64,000 bases of DNA from Limnanthes douglasii subsp. nivea (Eukaryota > Streptophyta > Magnoliopsida > Brassicales > Limnanthaceae), in assembly GCA_036936605.1 (NCBI GenBank), contig JAUPFV010000002.1:125286376-125350375 (forward strand), in the 5' to 3' direction. Each line of letters opens with the position of its first letter. Positions within the stretch are counted from its first letter, which is position 1. The position numbers and the translations under genes were made by a program. This document shows positions 43,970-55,806 of the stretch, piece after piece. The notes beneath the pieces were generated by a model. It had not been told where the DNA came from, made no database searches, and saw nothing but the letters and a program-made list of their open reading frames with translations.

Positions 43970-44945
43970 TAATTCAATTTGATTTAAAATTAATTGATCT
44001 AAAATTGGTTTGGAGCACCTTCAACAGTTGGTAGGAGAAATATCATAATTTTGTATAAGATTTTTATTTTAATACGATCTTTTCACATTAGAAACTAGAT
44101 TCATATATATTCCAAAAAATTAGACTAAATTTTAAATATTTAGCAAAAAAAACTATATTTCAATTTGATTTAAAATATGTTGATGAAAAATTGGTTTTTA
44201 ATAGCTTCGCCGATTGTTATGAGAAATACAATAACTTCGCTTATTAAAAAAATTAATATGATATTTTTTATTAGAAACTAGACGCCTAGATCCTTACGAC
44301 CATATATGAAATTAAAATTTAAAAATTATAAATCAATGCAGAATTACATGTTGATGTAAATTTAGTTTTTGACATTTTTACGGTTGTTACGAGAAATACA
44401 ATAACTTATTCTAAAAAATTATTTTGATATGGTACTTTTTTTTTAAACTATACCCATATATCTTCACTACCATATATGGAATTAAATATAAATATTCTCA
44501 ATTAGTGTAAAATTAAATTGTAAACTGAACTAAAATATGTTAATGTAAAGCGGATTTTCTACAACTTTGACGACTATTACGAGAAATGTGATAATTTTGT
44601 TTATAAATCTGATACATTAAATACTTTATATGGAATTAAAATTTAAACATTATGAATTATTATATAACTAAATTTTAAACTTATCTAAAATATGTTATGA
44701 AAAATCAGCTTTCTACAACTTATTACGAGAAATACCATAATGTTGTCTAGAAAATTAATTTTAATATGTTATTTTTACGTTATAAACTAGATTCTAATAT
44801 CATGAATACAATTTATGGATTAAATTTTAAATATTTTCAATCGGTTCATAAATATATTTAAATTTGCTCAAAACTTTGTTGGTGCAAAATTGATTTTCAA
44901 TAACTTCGACGATTGTTACGAGATATATTATGATTTCATATGAGT
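43970..44945 (+). repeat. about 180-bp diverged tandem repeat, six copies
   Basis: The anchor TTACGAGAAATACAATAA and its variants occur near 44028, 44213, 44383, 44572, 44724 and 44910, spaced 152 to 189 bp. Each unit also carries GTTGATG(T)AAA and TAGAAACTAGA-like words. Satellite-like, but only about 1 kb is present. Confidence 0.75.
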
Positions 44946-44967
44946 TAAGATTGAAGATTTGTAGGAG

Positions 44968-45171
44968 ATGCATCTTCTCACATGTATGCTAGATTCTGTA
45001 GAATCCAATCCTAAAGAATGTGAAGTAGAGATCTTGATGGAGAAACGAATAAAGAACCTACAGTGTTTGTTAGTGAAGAAAGCAAAGAGAACTCAAAACA
45101 AAAAACGGCAGAAAATTGATATGTATTTTTGTGATTTTAGATTTTGGTTTATTGGGAATGTTTGTATTTAG
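44968..45171 (+). other. short open frame of unknown nature
   Basis: 67 codons with a Lys-rich middle (EKRIKNLQCLLVKKAKRTQN) directly after the satellite-like array. No domain, splice context or homologue in the window was found. It may be the tail of an old gene or chance. Confidence 0.15.
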
Positions 45172-46854
45172 TGAATATAATTCATTAAATTATGTATTAG
45201 GTCCCTCAATTATCTTTTTTTTTATTTATTCTTCCTAAATTGGTTTTCCCTTCACGTAATTAACCTATAGGTTTTACTATTTTCTATAAACTAATGTACT
45301 AGCTATTGTAGGGTATCATAACCTTTATTAGGCTATTAAAGTCCAATACTAAAATGTTGGATAAATAATTCTTCTCTCAAGATACACGTTGGCCCTAAAA
45401 TCCACACTTAATATACTTTAATGAGACGTAATAATAATATATTTTTAGTATCGTTTATAAGTCTAATATTCTAAATACTGGTCTGAATACTTTGTATTTA
45501 CATATGATGAGACATTCCAAATATAGGCCTTACAATCTCCAACTTGGGTCATTCATGTGTACCTAAGTGTATCCATCTGAATTTTGCACTATAAAATGAT
45601 GTTGTTCACGAATAATGTATGAATGTCTATTAATGTAAAATGATCGCCAACAGTGAACCAAAGAGTATCCACAACATCTTAGTATATGCGTAACTGTTCT
45701 AAAATAAATGAAATTCTAACTAACTCCACTGAACCAAAGAGGTTCCACCGCGTCTTAGTTATGCTTGATTGTTCTACAATAAATGCAATGATAACTACCA
45801 CCTTAATAAACCATGAATTCTCATGAAGTAAAACATGAAAGTATCACACGACCCTGTAACCAACATGTGTCAACTTCCAACTGGTTCTACTATATTGAGA
45901 TCGTTAAATATAAAGGAATAAGAATAAAACTGATAAACTTAATCATTGTGTTACCAATATGAAATAACCCGAGTGTATGCATACGATAACAATTTAATCT
46001 GAGAACTTGAGAAACTAAATTTAAATAAAACTCCCATTGAATCTAAAAATACTCAAAGATAAAGACCTCGATGTGAACTTTGTATTCGAGAAGCACTAAC
46101 GGTTATAATGTCTTGGTGAAATGATCTGGAATCATGGAGTTTATGTCAGTATGCGAAGCCATGTCTGACTATTCTAGATCTGTTCTTTAACGGATAGGAA
46201 CTTAACATATATATATATATATGCCCATACTTGTTGAAGTTATTATTTTTGTTTGAGAATATGTCAAAATAAAGAAAAAGAGTAAATCGTCTCTACTTTA
46301 AGCAATCTTGTGACAGAATTTCTTAATCAAAGTGCATGAGTTGATGTATTAAACACACAACACACTTGACTGCCATAGTTGAGGTCGTGATAAGATTTTA
46401 TTTGTACTCTTCCACGATATAGCTCCTCCTACCAGAATGAATACTTAACCGGTAGTAGACTTTATGTTGTCTATATACCATGCAAAATCTGAATCGGGAC
46501 ATCCTACAATCTCTAGGTTATCTGATATGATGTATGTCAATTAAAAATGTTTGGTATTCTTCAAGTACGAGAGCACCATCTTTACTATTCCAATAAGAAC
46601 CTCTTGGTTTCCTCGAGTATCTTCCCAATATTTCTAGCTATGAATTATATGTCTGTTTTAGTACATACCTTAGCATACATGAGACTGCCAACTGCATAGG
46701 CATGTGGTATTTCCCACATGAAGTGAATTTTAGAATCTTTCTTAGGGTATTGATAGTGTTAAAATTTATCACTTTTTATTATAAGGGTATTCATCGATTT
46801 GTTGTTGTTTATACCATAACAATATAATATGCTTTCAAAGTATGCCTCTTATGA

Positions 46855-46892
46855 GATATATATATATATATATAGATATATATATATATATA
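46855..46892. repeat. (AT)n microsatellite
   Basis: Two AT runs interrupted by AGAT inside the copia relic. Confidence 0.95.
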
Positions 46893-47045
46893 ATTCTTTT
46901 AGGTCGGTTCCTTACTATATGGATCGTTAAAACATATGAGGAGTCTCCAAAGTCCTTCGTATCAAATTGTTTTTACATAAATTCTTTGGTAGCATGTAGT
47001 AATTCTAGTTCGTTTGTGACTACGAGTATAGCATTGATATACATC

Positions 47046-47048
<3 letters not shown>

Positions 47049-47090
<42 letters not shown>
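47049..47090. repeat. (AT)21 microsatellite
   Basis: Uninterrupted AT dinucleotides, 42 bp. A shorter run lies at 46207-46222. Confidence 0.95.
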
Positions 47091-47093
<3 letters not shown>

Positions 47094-47129
47094 TTTACTC
47101 CCACTGATCTTGTGAAATACATAACGTTT

Positions 47130-47640
47130 AACTAGGTTTACCTCAATACTGAATGAGGTGACAAAATCCAGAACGGAGAGAACAAAAATCAAAGAAAATA
47201 ACGGTATCTTCACGAAGTAAATTTTTTTTATATGTTTTCTTTTTGTGCAAGGATAAAAATGACAAAGTTAATAACTTTAGAGGGTGAACTACTATAAATA
47301 TCTAAGTTTCTCATTGTCACCTAATACCCAAAATTGATAAAGTTCTTCTTTGAAACAAATATTCTATTTTCTACTTTTTTATTATTATTTAAAACTTCCA
47401 TATCTTTTAAGCCAAAGAATAAATCCAAAAGTCTCATCGTTTTAAGACGAACAAAATTGGATCCATTAATCCAAAATGTCTTTTTTATATAGATTTAAAG
47501 AACAAAATTTGGTTCAAAAATAAAAAACGCTTATGTAGTCTGTAATGAAATAAGGATGTTTGCGATATTATTTAGAAAATTGGATATTAAATTGGAATTA
47601 AGCACACAAAATGAATATTAATTAAATAATAATAACACTG
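47130..47640. other. spacer with a MULE-terminus-like segment
   Basis: No gene. TCTCATTGTCACCTAATACC (about 47311) resembles the CTCAACTA...TTGTCAC...TTAATACCC words of the terminal repeats of the large MULE, and may be a remnant terminus. Confidence 0.3.
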
Positions 47641-47789
47641 AGATATATTATAGGGAGACTTACCAATAAACACCTATTCAACAAACCTATTACATATAAA
47701 GACCTAAATTTTTTAACAGACTTTATACCTTAAATATCCTTCTATATAAAGTACAGTAACTAACTTCTCTTTCTTTGTTTTTTTTATTT

Positions 47790-47920
47790 TAATTTTTAAA
47801 GGTCCGTAAATTTTAAACCATAACTCGGAAAAAGAGTCCGAAAATACCATTGGTTTTGTTTTTTTAAGACGAATAAAACTAGTACCATTTATGATATGTT
47901 TTGAATTTTTTTTAAAAAAT
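47790..47920 (+). repeat. duplicated block, left copy (see 53020-53135)
   Basis: It shares AAACC(A/G)TAACTCG, GAAAATACC(A/G)TTGG and TTTTTTAAGACGAA with 53020-53135 in the same orientation. A third, weaker copy lies at about 47395-47480. Confidence 0.75.
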
Positions 47921-48101
47921 ATTTTACACACGTTTCTGAGTTATATGGTTTCGCATCTAGTGATTGGTTTCGCATCTATCAAAATAAAGAAGGTTTCACA
48001 TCTATCAAAATAAAGAAGGTTTCGCATCTATCAAAACAAAAAAGGTTTCTCATATAGCAAAATACAGAAGGTTTCGCATCTATCAAAATAAAAACGGTTT
48101 C

Positions 48102-48279
48102 TGTTAAAAAACAAAGAGAGAAGTAGCCGCAGGAGGCGGCTAGGGTTTTGTGTTTATTTGAAAAATGTTACCTTTTGTATTGAACTGTTTTTTTATAATG
48201 CAAACCCAAGTAAGGCTCTCAATATATAGAGAACTTAGAAGCCTATACAAGGAAACTTAATACACTGAATATTCTAACA
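48102..48279 (-). repeat. 3' LTR of copia element 2
   Basis: 178 bp, TGTTAAAAAAC...TATTCTAACA, followed by the pyrimidine-rich complement of the PPT (CTCCCCCTC at 48280). Confidence 0.95.
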
Positions 48280-49872
48280 CTCCCCCTCAAGTTGTGTAGT
48301 GGGATCACCAATACCCAACTTGGATAAAATTGATTCGAATGTTCTTGCAGCAACCGCTTTTGTCAGGATGTCTGCCAGTTGGTCTTCAGATCTAACAAAC
48401 GAAAGTTCGACTGTCCCATCTTCAATCTTTTCTTTTATGAAGTGCCTATCTATTTCAACGTGCTTTGTTCTATCGTGCTGTACCGGGTTCTCTGAAATCT
48501 TAATCGCAGCTTTATTATCGCACATTAACTGAGTTGGACACTTCAAGGGGGATCCGATTTCTTTCATTATCTTCTTTAACCAAAGTATCTCGGTAATCCC
48601 ATTAACGATTCCTCTAAATTCTGATTCAGCACTTGACATTGAAACTACTTTCTGTTTCTTACTCGTCCAAGTCACCAAGTTACCTCCAAGAAGAGTAAAG
48701 TAGCCGGCAGTTGATCGCTTGTCGTTAGGATTCCCTCCCCAATCAGCATATGTGAATACTTCAACATCAAGGTGTCCATTTTTCTTAAAAATTATGCCTC
48801 TTCCTGGTGTGACTTTGAGATATCGAATAATCCTCATTACTGCCTCCATATGGTGTTCCTGAGGATGATGCATGAACTGGCTAACTACTCCCACCGCGTA
48901 TGCAATGTCGAGTCGAGTGTGAGCCAGGTAAATCAATTTTCCCACCAACCTTTGGTACCTTTCTTTACTCGCTGGTCTGGCCCCTTCAATTATCTTTAGT
49001 TTGTGATTCACAACCATAGGAGTGTCATTTGGTTTGCAATCCACCATGCCAACTTCAGCTAATAAATCCAATATATATTTCTGTTGGGAGATATAAATCC
49101 CTCCTCTTGACCTAAGAACCTCGATTCTTAGGAAATACTTCAATCCCCCAAGGTCTTTCATTTCGAACTCCTTGAAGAGGTTTTTCCTAAGAGAGCTAAT
49201 TTATTCTTCGTCATTCCCCGTTATAATCATATCGTCGACATATATTATAAGACAAGTGACTAATTCTCCTCTCTTTTTGTAAAACAAGATATGATCCCCA
49301 TTACTCTGTTTGTAGCTATATTGCTTCATTGCCATTGTAAATCTCCCAAACTAAGCACGAGGAGACTGTTTGAGCCCATATAATGCCTTTTTCAGTTTAC
49401 ATACCTCATTTTCTTGAAAACCATCAGAGAACCCTGGTGGGGGTTCCATATATACCTCTTCTTCCAAGTCTTCATGTCAGAAAGCGTTCTTTACATCAAA
49501 TTGATGAAGAGGCCAATCTTTATTTGCGACTATTGAAAGTAAAACTCTGATAGTGTTAATCTTTGCAACCGGAGAGAACGTTTCAGAGTAGTCTATACCA
49601 TATGTTTGTGTATATCCTTTGGCAACCAATCTTGCCTTGTGTCGCTCAATGGTGCCATCGGATTTATATTTTATATTAAACACCCATCTACACCCGACTG
49701 CTTTCTTCCCTTGTGGTAATACACAATTCTCCCATGTACCATTCCTTTTTAGAGCTTCAATTTTGGTATTCATTGCCTCATGCCATTCCGTCATCTTCTT
49801 AGCTTCTTGAGGTGCTTTAGGGATTTGTTCAGAGAGAATAGTAGCTGAAAACGCCTTTGCAATCTTTGTCAT
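48274..49872 (-). pseudogene. RT and RNase H of copia element 2
   Basis: RT starts within [17 protein letters not shown] (about 49710) and [17 protein letters not shown]. After breaks near 49477 and 49351, the catalytic LIIYVDDMIITGNDEE is still present (about 49255-49205). The last segment, open from 49161 to 48274, carries KYILDLLAEVGM, YADWGGNPNDKRSTAGYFT and SSAESEFRGI of RNase H and ends at GDPTTQLEGEC. Confidence 0.9.
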
Positions 49873-50053
49873 TTCTTTCCTGTCCGTTTGACTGGATATG
49901 TAGAAGCACGAGGAACGTGTTCCGGTGAATACCGGTCAAAAGGAACCCCTCTATTTTTTCTTGGGGGAAGAACCAGAGTTTGAGTTTCAACAAATAAACT
50001 TCCTGAAATGTCATGATCAGTAGCATTTTGTGAGTTATGACATTGTAAATTGT

Positions 50054-51560
50054 TTACCTCTTGATGGACATTTTCTTCGGTTGATTTGCTGGTAGTTCCA
50101 TGGCATTTATTTCTTGTTGAACATTATCTTCGGGAGAATCATTGGTAGTAAGAACTGCCTCGTCAGTCTCCTTTATGCTGGAAGAGGCGTGTTCAGTGGC
50201 GCCATCTACCGACTCTGTCGGCACATCCTCAAAGTAACTTTCATATAGCAACCAGTTCAGTGATTCACTTACTTTCTCCCTCTGAGCACGAGATTGGTGA
50301 TCAAAAAAATAATCGGATTCTAAGAAGTCATAGTCCATGGTGACATGGATTCGACGAGTAACCAGATTGTAACACCGATAGCCCATTTGATAGACACCAT
50401 ACCTAACAAATACACACTTAGCAGCACACAGATTAAGTTTGTTTCGACTAGTTTTAGGGATATGAACAAACACCGAACAACCAAAGACACAAGGTGGTAA
50501 GGTCATAACAGATGGAATTGTAACTTGGGTGGCAAGCACTTGTAATGGAGTTTTATTTCTTAGACATCGGGTTGGTAGATAATTTGTAAGATACGTGGTT
50601 GTAGCAAGAGTTTCTGCCCAAAGAGAATGAGGAACTCTAGATTCAATCATAATAGCACGAGTTTTTTCAAGTAAAGTACGATTTTTTCGTTCTGAAGTAC
50701 CGTTTTATTGAGGTGTATTTGGACAAGTGGTTTGATGAATAAGACCATTTGTTTTGAAAAAATTATGCATTGTTTGGTTGACAAACTCTGTTCTATTATC
50801 AGAACGGAGAATCTGTATTTTTTCTCAAATTGAGTCAAAATCATTTTGTAAAAACAAACAAATATTTCTGGTACTTCCGATTTATGTTTCATGAAGTATA
50901 TCCAAGTCATTCTTGAGAAATCATCCACAAATAAAACAAAGTATCTGATTTTATTGTTAGTGGAATTTGGTGCTGGACCCCAAACATCAGAATAGATTAG
51001 CGAAAAAGCATAATCAACTCTAGTATTACTTTGATTAAATAAGACCTTACGATTTTTTTTCAAGAATGCAGGTTTCACATTTCTTATGAATGGAATTATT
51101 CAAAAAAAGACTAGGAAACAAACTTTTAAGATAGCTAAAAGAAGGATGACCAAGTCGTCGGTGCCATAACCAAAGTTGCTTTTCGATTGTTCCGTGAGCA
51201 AACATGGCATGTCCCTTATGAACTACCTCATCAACATAATATAGACCTCTTTGTTCAGTACCACGCCCAATGATCTCATTCGTACGAATGTCCTGTAAAA
51301 TGCAAAAAAATGGATACATAAGAACCACACAGTTGAGTTGTTTTGTCACTTGACTAATAGATAATAACTTTAAGGATAGTGAATGAATGTATAGGAAGTT
51401 TTTAATTTCCATTTTTCCGAAAAAATAATTGAACCTCCCCCTTTGACTTCACAAATTTCTCCACTAGCAGTCTCAATATGGGACTTCTTTGGAGATGACA
51501 TGTCACCAAAGTCTTTAGGATCATAAGACATGGTGTCTGTAGCCCCTCAATCAGAGATCC
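50054..51560 (-). pseudogene. protease and integrase of copia element 2
   Basis: Near 51560 the protease motif reads NWISD*GATDTMS, so the active-site triad has a stop. The integrase zinc region LWHRRLGHPSFSYL...CETC lies at 51190-51060. The catalytic core begins IYSDVWGPAPNS (about 51000) and continues FVLFVDDFSRMTW. Frames break near 50830 and 50700. The C-terminal part, SLWAETLATTTYLTNYLPTR and CSVFVHIPKT, is open from 50650 to 50054. Confidence 0.85.
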
Positions 51561-51730
51561 AATTCATTGATTTTTCAAACCCTTTACCTCCAAGTTTTTC
51601 ATAGGAGTTCGCCGGTATTTTTCCAAAACCAGTGCCACTTCCTTGCTCATTTTTAGTTGGATCTTTACCGCTACTTGTAGACGAAGCCCGTTTGACATTA
51701 GATCTGAAACGCTGGTTATTTTTCTCCTTA

Positions 51731-52641
51731 TGACCGTCCTCCCACCATTATAGATAGCCAACCAGCTGGAAACATGTCTCTTTAGTGTGTTTCTTCATCC
51801 CACAATGAGTGCAATACAACTTGGACTTATCTTCTTTCTCTTTGGATCATAATTTAAACCTCTGTGCAGAATCTTTAGCACCCAAACCCATTCCAATTTC
51901 TATCGAATCACTATCAGAAGAACTTGATTTTAGTATATTAAGCCTGGCCACTTCCCTTCGTATTGTAGCATATGCTGTTTCCACGGAAGGAAGAGGGTCC
52001 TTTTTCAGGATATCTCTCTTGACTGGTTCCAGCTTGTCATTAATCGCCATTAGCAATTGATAGAGTCTTTGTTCTTGAGTCTTCTTATTGTAGATCTGAA
52101 TATCTTCTGGGTATTTCATAAGGTTCGGATCTCGCCTATCTATAGACATCCAGATGTTCTGCAGTTTGTTACACAAGTCTTCTAGTGTATCAGACCCTTG
52201 CCTTAATGAATTAACCCTCTTATGAAGGTCAAACACCTGTAACGAATCTGTACCAGAACCGTATGTGGTGGCTAACCCATCCCAGAGGGCTTTTGCAGTG
52301 GAATATTGCGAGACATTATTCACCAAGCTGGATTCAAGATTCTGGATAATCCATGTGAAAACACATTGATCATCTTGTTCCCACCTTGTATATGTGTTGT
52401 CAGTTTTGGATGGAGGTGTCGGCTTCCCTATAATGTGAGAACTTCTCCCCCTTCTCCAAATTGCTTTCTTCATCAGGTTTGCCCATAGGGCATAGTTGTC
52501 ACCACCGTGTTTAATCCCTAGGGATAAATTCTCGGGGTTAGTTGTTTGTTGTTGTGTTCCGAGACCATTTCTCAGAATGGCAGCAATCTGCATTGTTAAT
52601 TCATCAGGGATTTGACTGACCACGAATTCATTGCCAACCAT
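51731..52641 (-). pseudogene. gag of copia element 2
   Basis: ATG at 52641, open for 264 codons. The N-terminal copia gag region has LGIKHGGDNYALWANLM and the UBN2-type domain has ALWDGLATTYGSGTDSLQVF. After a stop near 51847, a zinc knuckle CTHCGMKKHTKETC follows (about 51815-51775). Gag would coat the element RNA. Confidence 0.85.
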
Positions 52642-52691
52642 CTTTGTTAAGGATGTTCAGAATTCCCAGAATCACACGTGCTCTGATACCA

Positions 52692-52869
52692 TGTTAAAAA
52701 ACAAAGAGAGAAGTAGCCGCAGGAGGCGGCTCGAGTTTTCTGTTTATTAGAAAAATGTTCCCTTTTGTATTGAACTGTTTTTTTATAATGCAAACCCAAG
52801 TAAGGCTCTCAATATATAGATTACTTAGAGGCCTATACAAGGAAACTTAATACATTGAATATTCTAACA
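52692..52869 (-). repeat. 5' LTR of copia element 2
   Basis: 178 bp, same ends as the 3' LTR. The PBS (minus-strand TGGTATCAGAG, 52681-52691) is directly adjacent. Confidence 0.95.
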
Positions 52870-53019
52870 GTTTCGCATCTATCAAAATAAATAAGGTTTC
52901 GCATCTAGCAAAATAAAGAATGTTTCGCATCTAGCACAACAAAACAGGTTCTGCATCTATCATAACGATATAGGTTTCGCAACTTCTTCGTGAAACCCTT
53001 ATAAATTTTAAAAAATTTA

Positions 53020-53135
53020 AAGTCTGTATCTTTTAAACCGTAACTCGAAAAAAAAAACTGAAAATACCGTTGGTTTTGTTTTTTTAAGACGAACAAACTA
53101 GTACCACTCATGATCTGTTATGAATTAAAAAAATA
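53020..53135 (+). repeat. duplicated block, right copy
   Basis: Direct repeat of 47790-47920, on the other side of the minisatellite. Confidence 0.75.
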
Positions 53136-53269
53136 GAACAAATAAGGTTTTGCATCTATCAAAAACGTGTTTTTTGCATCTACCATTCCAGAAGAATTAC
53201 ACGTTTCGCAACTATCAGTAGGTAGAGATACAAACGTTTCGCATCTTCTTCCCTGAACCGTTTTACTCG

Positions 53270-53865
53270 ACATAAAAATCTCATAAACTCAAAACAGAGT
53301 AAAATCGACAAAAAACTAACTGAAACACAACAAATAAACTACATTAGCAACGTAAAAACTAGATAAATACCAAGAATCAGAAACAAAAACATATTTCGAG
53401 TACTTCTAATATTCCGAAATCAAAATTCGACTTACCACACACAAATCGACTTATCTAAACAAATATCCAAAATCAAACTTCGAAATCAACTAAAAACACA
53501 GCAAAAACATATGAAAACAAAATAAAAATAAGAAAATTGAGTTAAAAATGAAGAATCGCCTAACATTAGAGCTGTTTTATTCACGTAGAGAGAGAGGGAA
53601 AAAAGAAATGGAGAAAAAAAGGTGAAGTATGGGTCTAAAAACCTTTATATAAATGAACAAGGGTATTTAAGTAATTAATGGGTCTTCAATGGAAAATATT
53701 TCACAAAAACGGGTATTTCTTGAAGATATATGAAAATATGGATCTGAAGTAGATAATACTTTGGATATTGAGTCTTAAATAGTACTTTACCCTATTTTAT
53801 GAGTAAATAAAATTTAATTCTAAATATTTTTAAAAACATTTCTTCTTTCTTTAATACCCCAATAT
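53270..53865. other. AT-rich spacer, no gene
   Basis: A/C-rich and then AT-rich DNA. It probably contains the right end of the MULE-like element and the flank before the LINE. Confidence 0.5.
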
Positions 53866-54064
53866 GAGAGATAATTTTAGAGGAAGTACCTTCCGCTAAG
53901 TCTTCTCCAAGAACTGCCATAGTTCTTCTTGGATGTTAAGTCTTTCCGGCGCCGGTGCCCTCCGGGTTGGCTTCTCTCCATCGAGTGCTTCCCGTCGTGT
54001 CCCTGCTTGTTGATTTCCTTCTGGCAATCGGTCTGTTTGTCTTCAAGTTGCTCTGTTTCTGATC

Positions 54065-55372
54065 ATGGAGAACAGAGTCTTTAACGACGATGATTTTCCG
54101 GCTCTAAAGGCTGATCTGAACAAAGCTCCAACAACCATCAATAAGTCTTATTTAGAAACTGTGAAACAGAAGCCGATGCTTAAAGAAACGAATCCGGAGT
54201 CTGTTAAAGAATCTGATAGCCATATCTTTGTTCAATACTTTATGGAAATAAAAGATCGTCTGTTATTGCAAAGCAGAACTACCTTAATTGGAAAATTGCT
54301 AATGGAATCCCCAAGCGATCCTCTCTTCAACATTTTCTTGATTCTTTTAAGTTTAAGGGTGACTATAGTTTCATTACTATTGACTCACGTCATGTTTTAA
54401 TCGAATTCTGCCTCAAAGAAGACGTCAGCCTTCTATGGTCCAAAAGCATCTGGTCTGTGGACGGGAAGAGTATGAGACTTCTAAAATGGTGTCCTGATTT
54501 CAATAAGAACGTCGAAAACCCGATTGTGTTATTATGGGTCAGGTTTGAAAAAATACCAGAATTTATGTATAACGTTTGTCATTCACGATCTTGCTTCAAC
54601 TCTTGGTATAGTTCATCGTATTGTGGTTCCTGATAGGCATAGAGCAAGTAGGAATGCTTGCTATGCTCAAGTTGAGATTAATTTTGCTAAGGATCTTAAA
54701 AGAAGCATGTGGGTCGGGTTTGGTGAGAATGATGGGGTTTGGATTGGTATCAGTTACAAGAATGTTCCTGGTTATTGTTCACATTGTCATCATTTGGGCC
54801 ATATTGTTAAAGATTGCAGAAAGATTGATAGTACGAAAGAAAATGAAGAACAGGTTAATGAAGAGAAAGATTTATTAGGAAAAGATGTTATTCAAAATGT
54901 TGTTAATACATCTCAAGATCCTAAAGCTACTCAGTTACAAAGTGTTACTAAAGTTTACAGAAGGAAGTTAAAGTCTATAATTGCTCCTAAAGATGCAGAG
55001 TCTGTTAAGGATTCTTCTGATATTGCTCCCATTATTTTTGAAGACTGCAGTTCCTCCAAGAATGATCAGGAAATTATTGGTGCCCTCCAGAAACTTGACT
55101 TGGTGTTTCATAATAGTTTTGATAAACAGGAGGCTGATAACACTTCTCCAATTCTGAGGAATATTGGTAGTTGTGATTTCTCTCCAAGTTCAAATTCATT
55201 GTGTGATTCCCCAAGCATTACTTCTCCTTGTCAAGACTTTAATCAGATCATCAATCAAAAGATTAAATCTGCAAACAAGAAAAAGATTAGTAAAAAACTA
55301 TTTGTTAACTCTCTAAAGAAAAAGAAGAGCAAAAAGTTAAAGTCCTTATCTGACAATGATAAAGATATGTAG
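54065..55372 (+). pseudogene. LINE ORF1, nucleic-acid-binding protein
   Basis: ATG at 54065. The N-terminus leads into a DUF4283-type region (YSFITIDSRHVLIEF, MRLLKWCPDF, about 54370-54510), then VIHDLASTLGIVHRI. A zinc knuckle, CSHCHHLGHIVKDC (54778-54819), and a long Ser/Lys-rich tail follow. Frames change near 54235 and 54575. ORF1 proteins bind element RNA. The tail ends 17 bases after the ORF2 ATG, so the two ORFs overlap. Confidence 0.8.
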
Positions 55373-55619
55373 TTGGAATGCTCGTGGCATAAACAACATT
55401 TCTACCTTATCTAGGCTTACTTTTATGGTTCAAATTGAAAAGATTAAAGTTTTTACTATTCAGGAGCCTATGGCTAATGTTGACAAGATGGGGAAGATTT
55501 CTAAAAGAATTGGGTTGGCTAATTTTGCTTCTAACTGTCCTAGTAAAGTGTGGGTATTTTGGGCTTCTGATATCAACCTTTCAATTAAGGCTGATCATGA
55601 CCAGTTTTTACATATGCGG
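55356..55619 (+). pseudogene. LINE ORF2 endonuclease start, truncated
   Basis: The start KICSWNARGINN is the first APE-type endonuclease motif, and VFTIQEPMANVDK carries the catalytic Glu region. The open frame runs into the LTR of element C and stops at 55626. It would nick target DNA for reverse transcription. Confidence 0.85.
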
Positions 55620-55797
55620 TGTGGATAATAATCGCTTGAGGGTAGGCTGGTAATTTCAAGTGGAGTTTTAAAGTGGTGTGAGGGTGTTTAACGGTGGTGT
55701 GTGGGTGTTTAACTGTTTAGAGTAGAGAGTAGAGAGATAATTAAGCAGCTTGGTAGCAGTTAATTCTCATTACCCCTAGTTAATGCGGGTGGTTGGG

Positions 55798-55806
55798 TAT
55801 TTATAG
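55798..55806 (-). promoter_or_regulatory. TATA box in the LTR of element C
   Basis: The minus strand reads CTATAAATACCCAACC. An equivalent box exists in the element A LTR near 6708. It lies about 180 bp before the LTR end, leaving room for R and U5. Confidence 0.65.

Larger units (their letters stand above)
45200..47110 (-). pseudogene. very old copia relic
   Basis: The minus strand shows traces of copia RT and RNase H: IPHAYAVGSLMYAKVCTK (about 46715-46660) and YINAILVVTNELELL (47042-46998). A KDFGDSSYVL-like segment (about 46940) also remains. Stops are everywhere and AT microsatellites have expanded inside. At about 45530 the CAATCTCCAACTTGGG phrase looks like a PPT beside a decayed 3' LTR (45200-45530). 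Confidence 0.6.
48102..52869 (-). mobile_element. Ty1/copia element 2, complete structure, broken frames
   Basis: A 4768-bp element with two 178-bp LTRs (about nine differences, 5 percent), a perfect 5-bp target duplication GTTTC (48097-48101, 52870-52874), a PBS to initiator tRNA-Met and a GAGGGGGAG purine tract. The short LTRs and total length fit the Ale/Retrofit lineage. The polyprotein is split into several frames, so it is non-autonomous now. Confidence 0.95.
47947..52990 (+). repeat. 26-bp TTTCGCATC minisatellite split by copia element 2
   Basis: Units begin GGTTTCGCATCTATCAAA and step by 26 bp. About six lie at 47966-48101 and about four at 52870-52990. The copia element and its target duplication interrupt one unit, and removing them restores a normal unit. 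Related single units continue to about 53250. Confidence 0.9.
47640..53800. mobile_element. probable non-coding MULE-like element around the minisatellite
   Basis: If copia element 2 is removed, about 1.4 kb remains. It has loosely inverted ends (TATAGGGAGACTTACCAATA near 47651 and, from the other strand, AATAGGGTAAAGTACTATTT near 53791), a duplicated 115-bp block and a 26-bp minisatellite. No coding sequence was seen. The terminal match is weak and no clear target duplication was found, so the class is tentative. Confidence 0.35.
53866..55619 (+). mobile_element. LINE (non-LTR retrotransposon), 5' part
   Basis: A GC-richer 5' leader precedes ORF1 with DUF4283-like and zinc-knuckle domains, which overlaps the start of an ORF2 endonuclease. 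RT is absent because Tat element C begins at 55620. The rest, if it exists, would lie beyond the right edge of the window. Confidence 0.85.
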
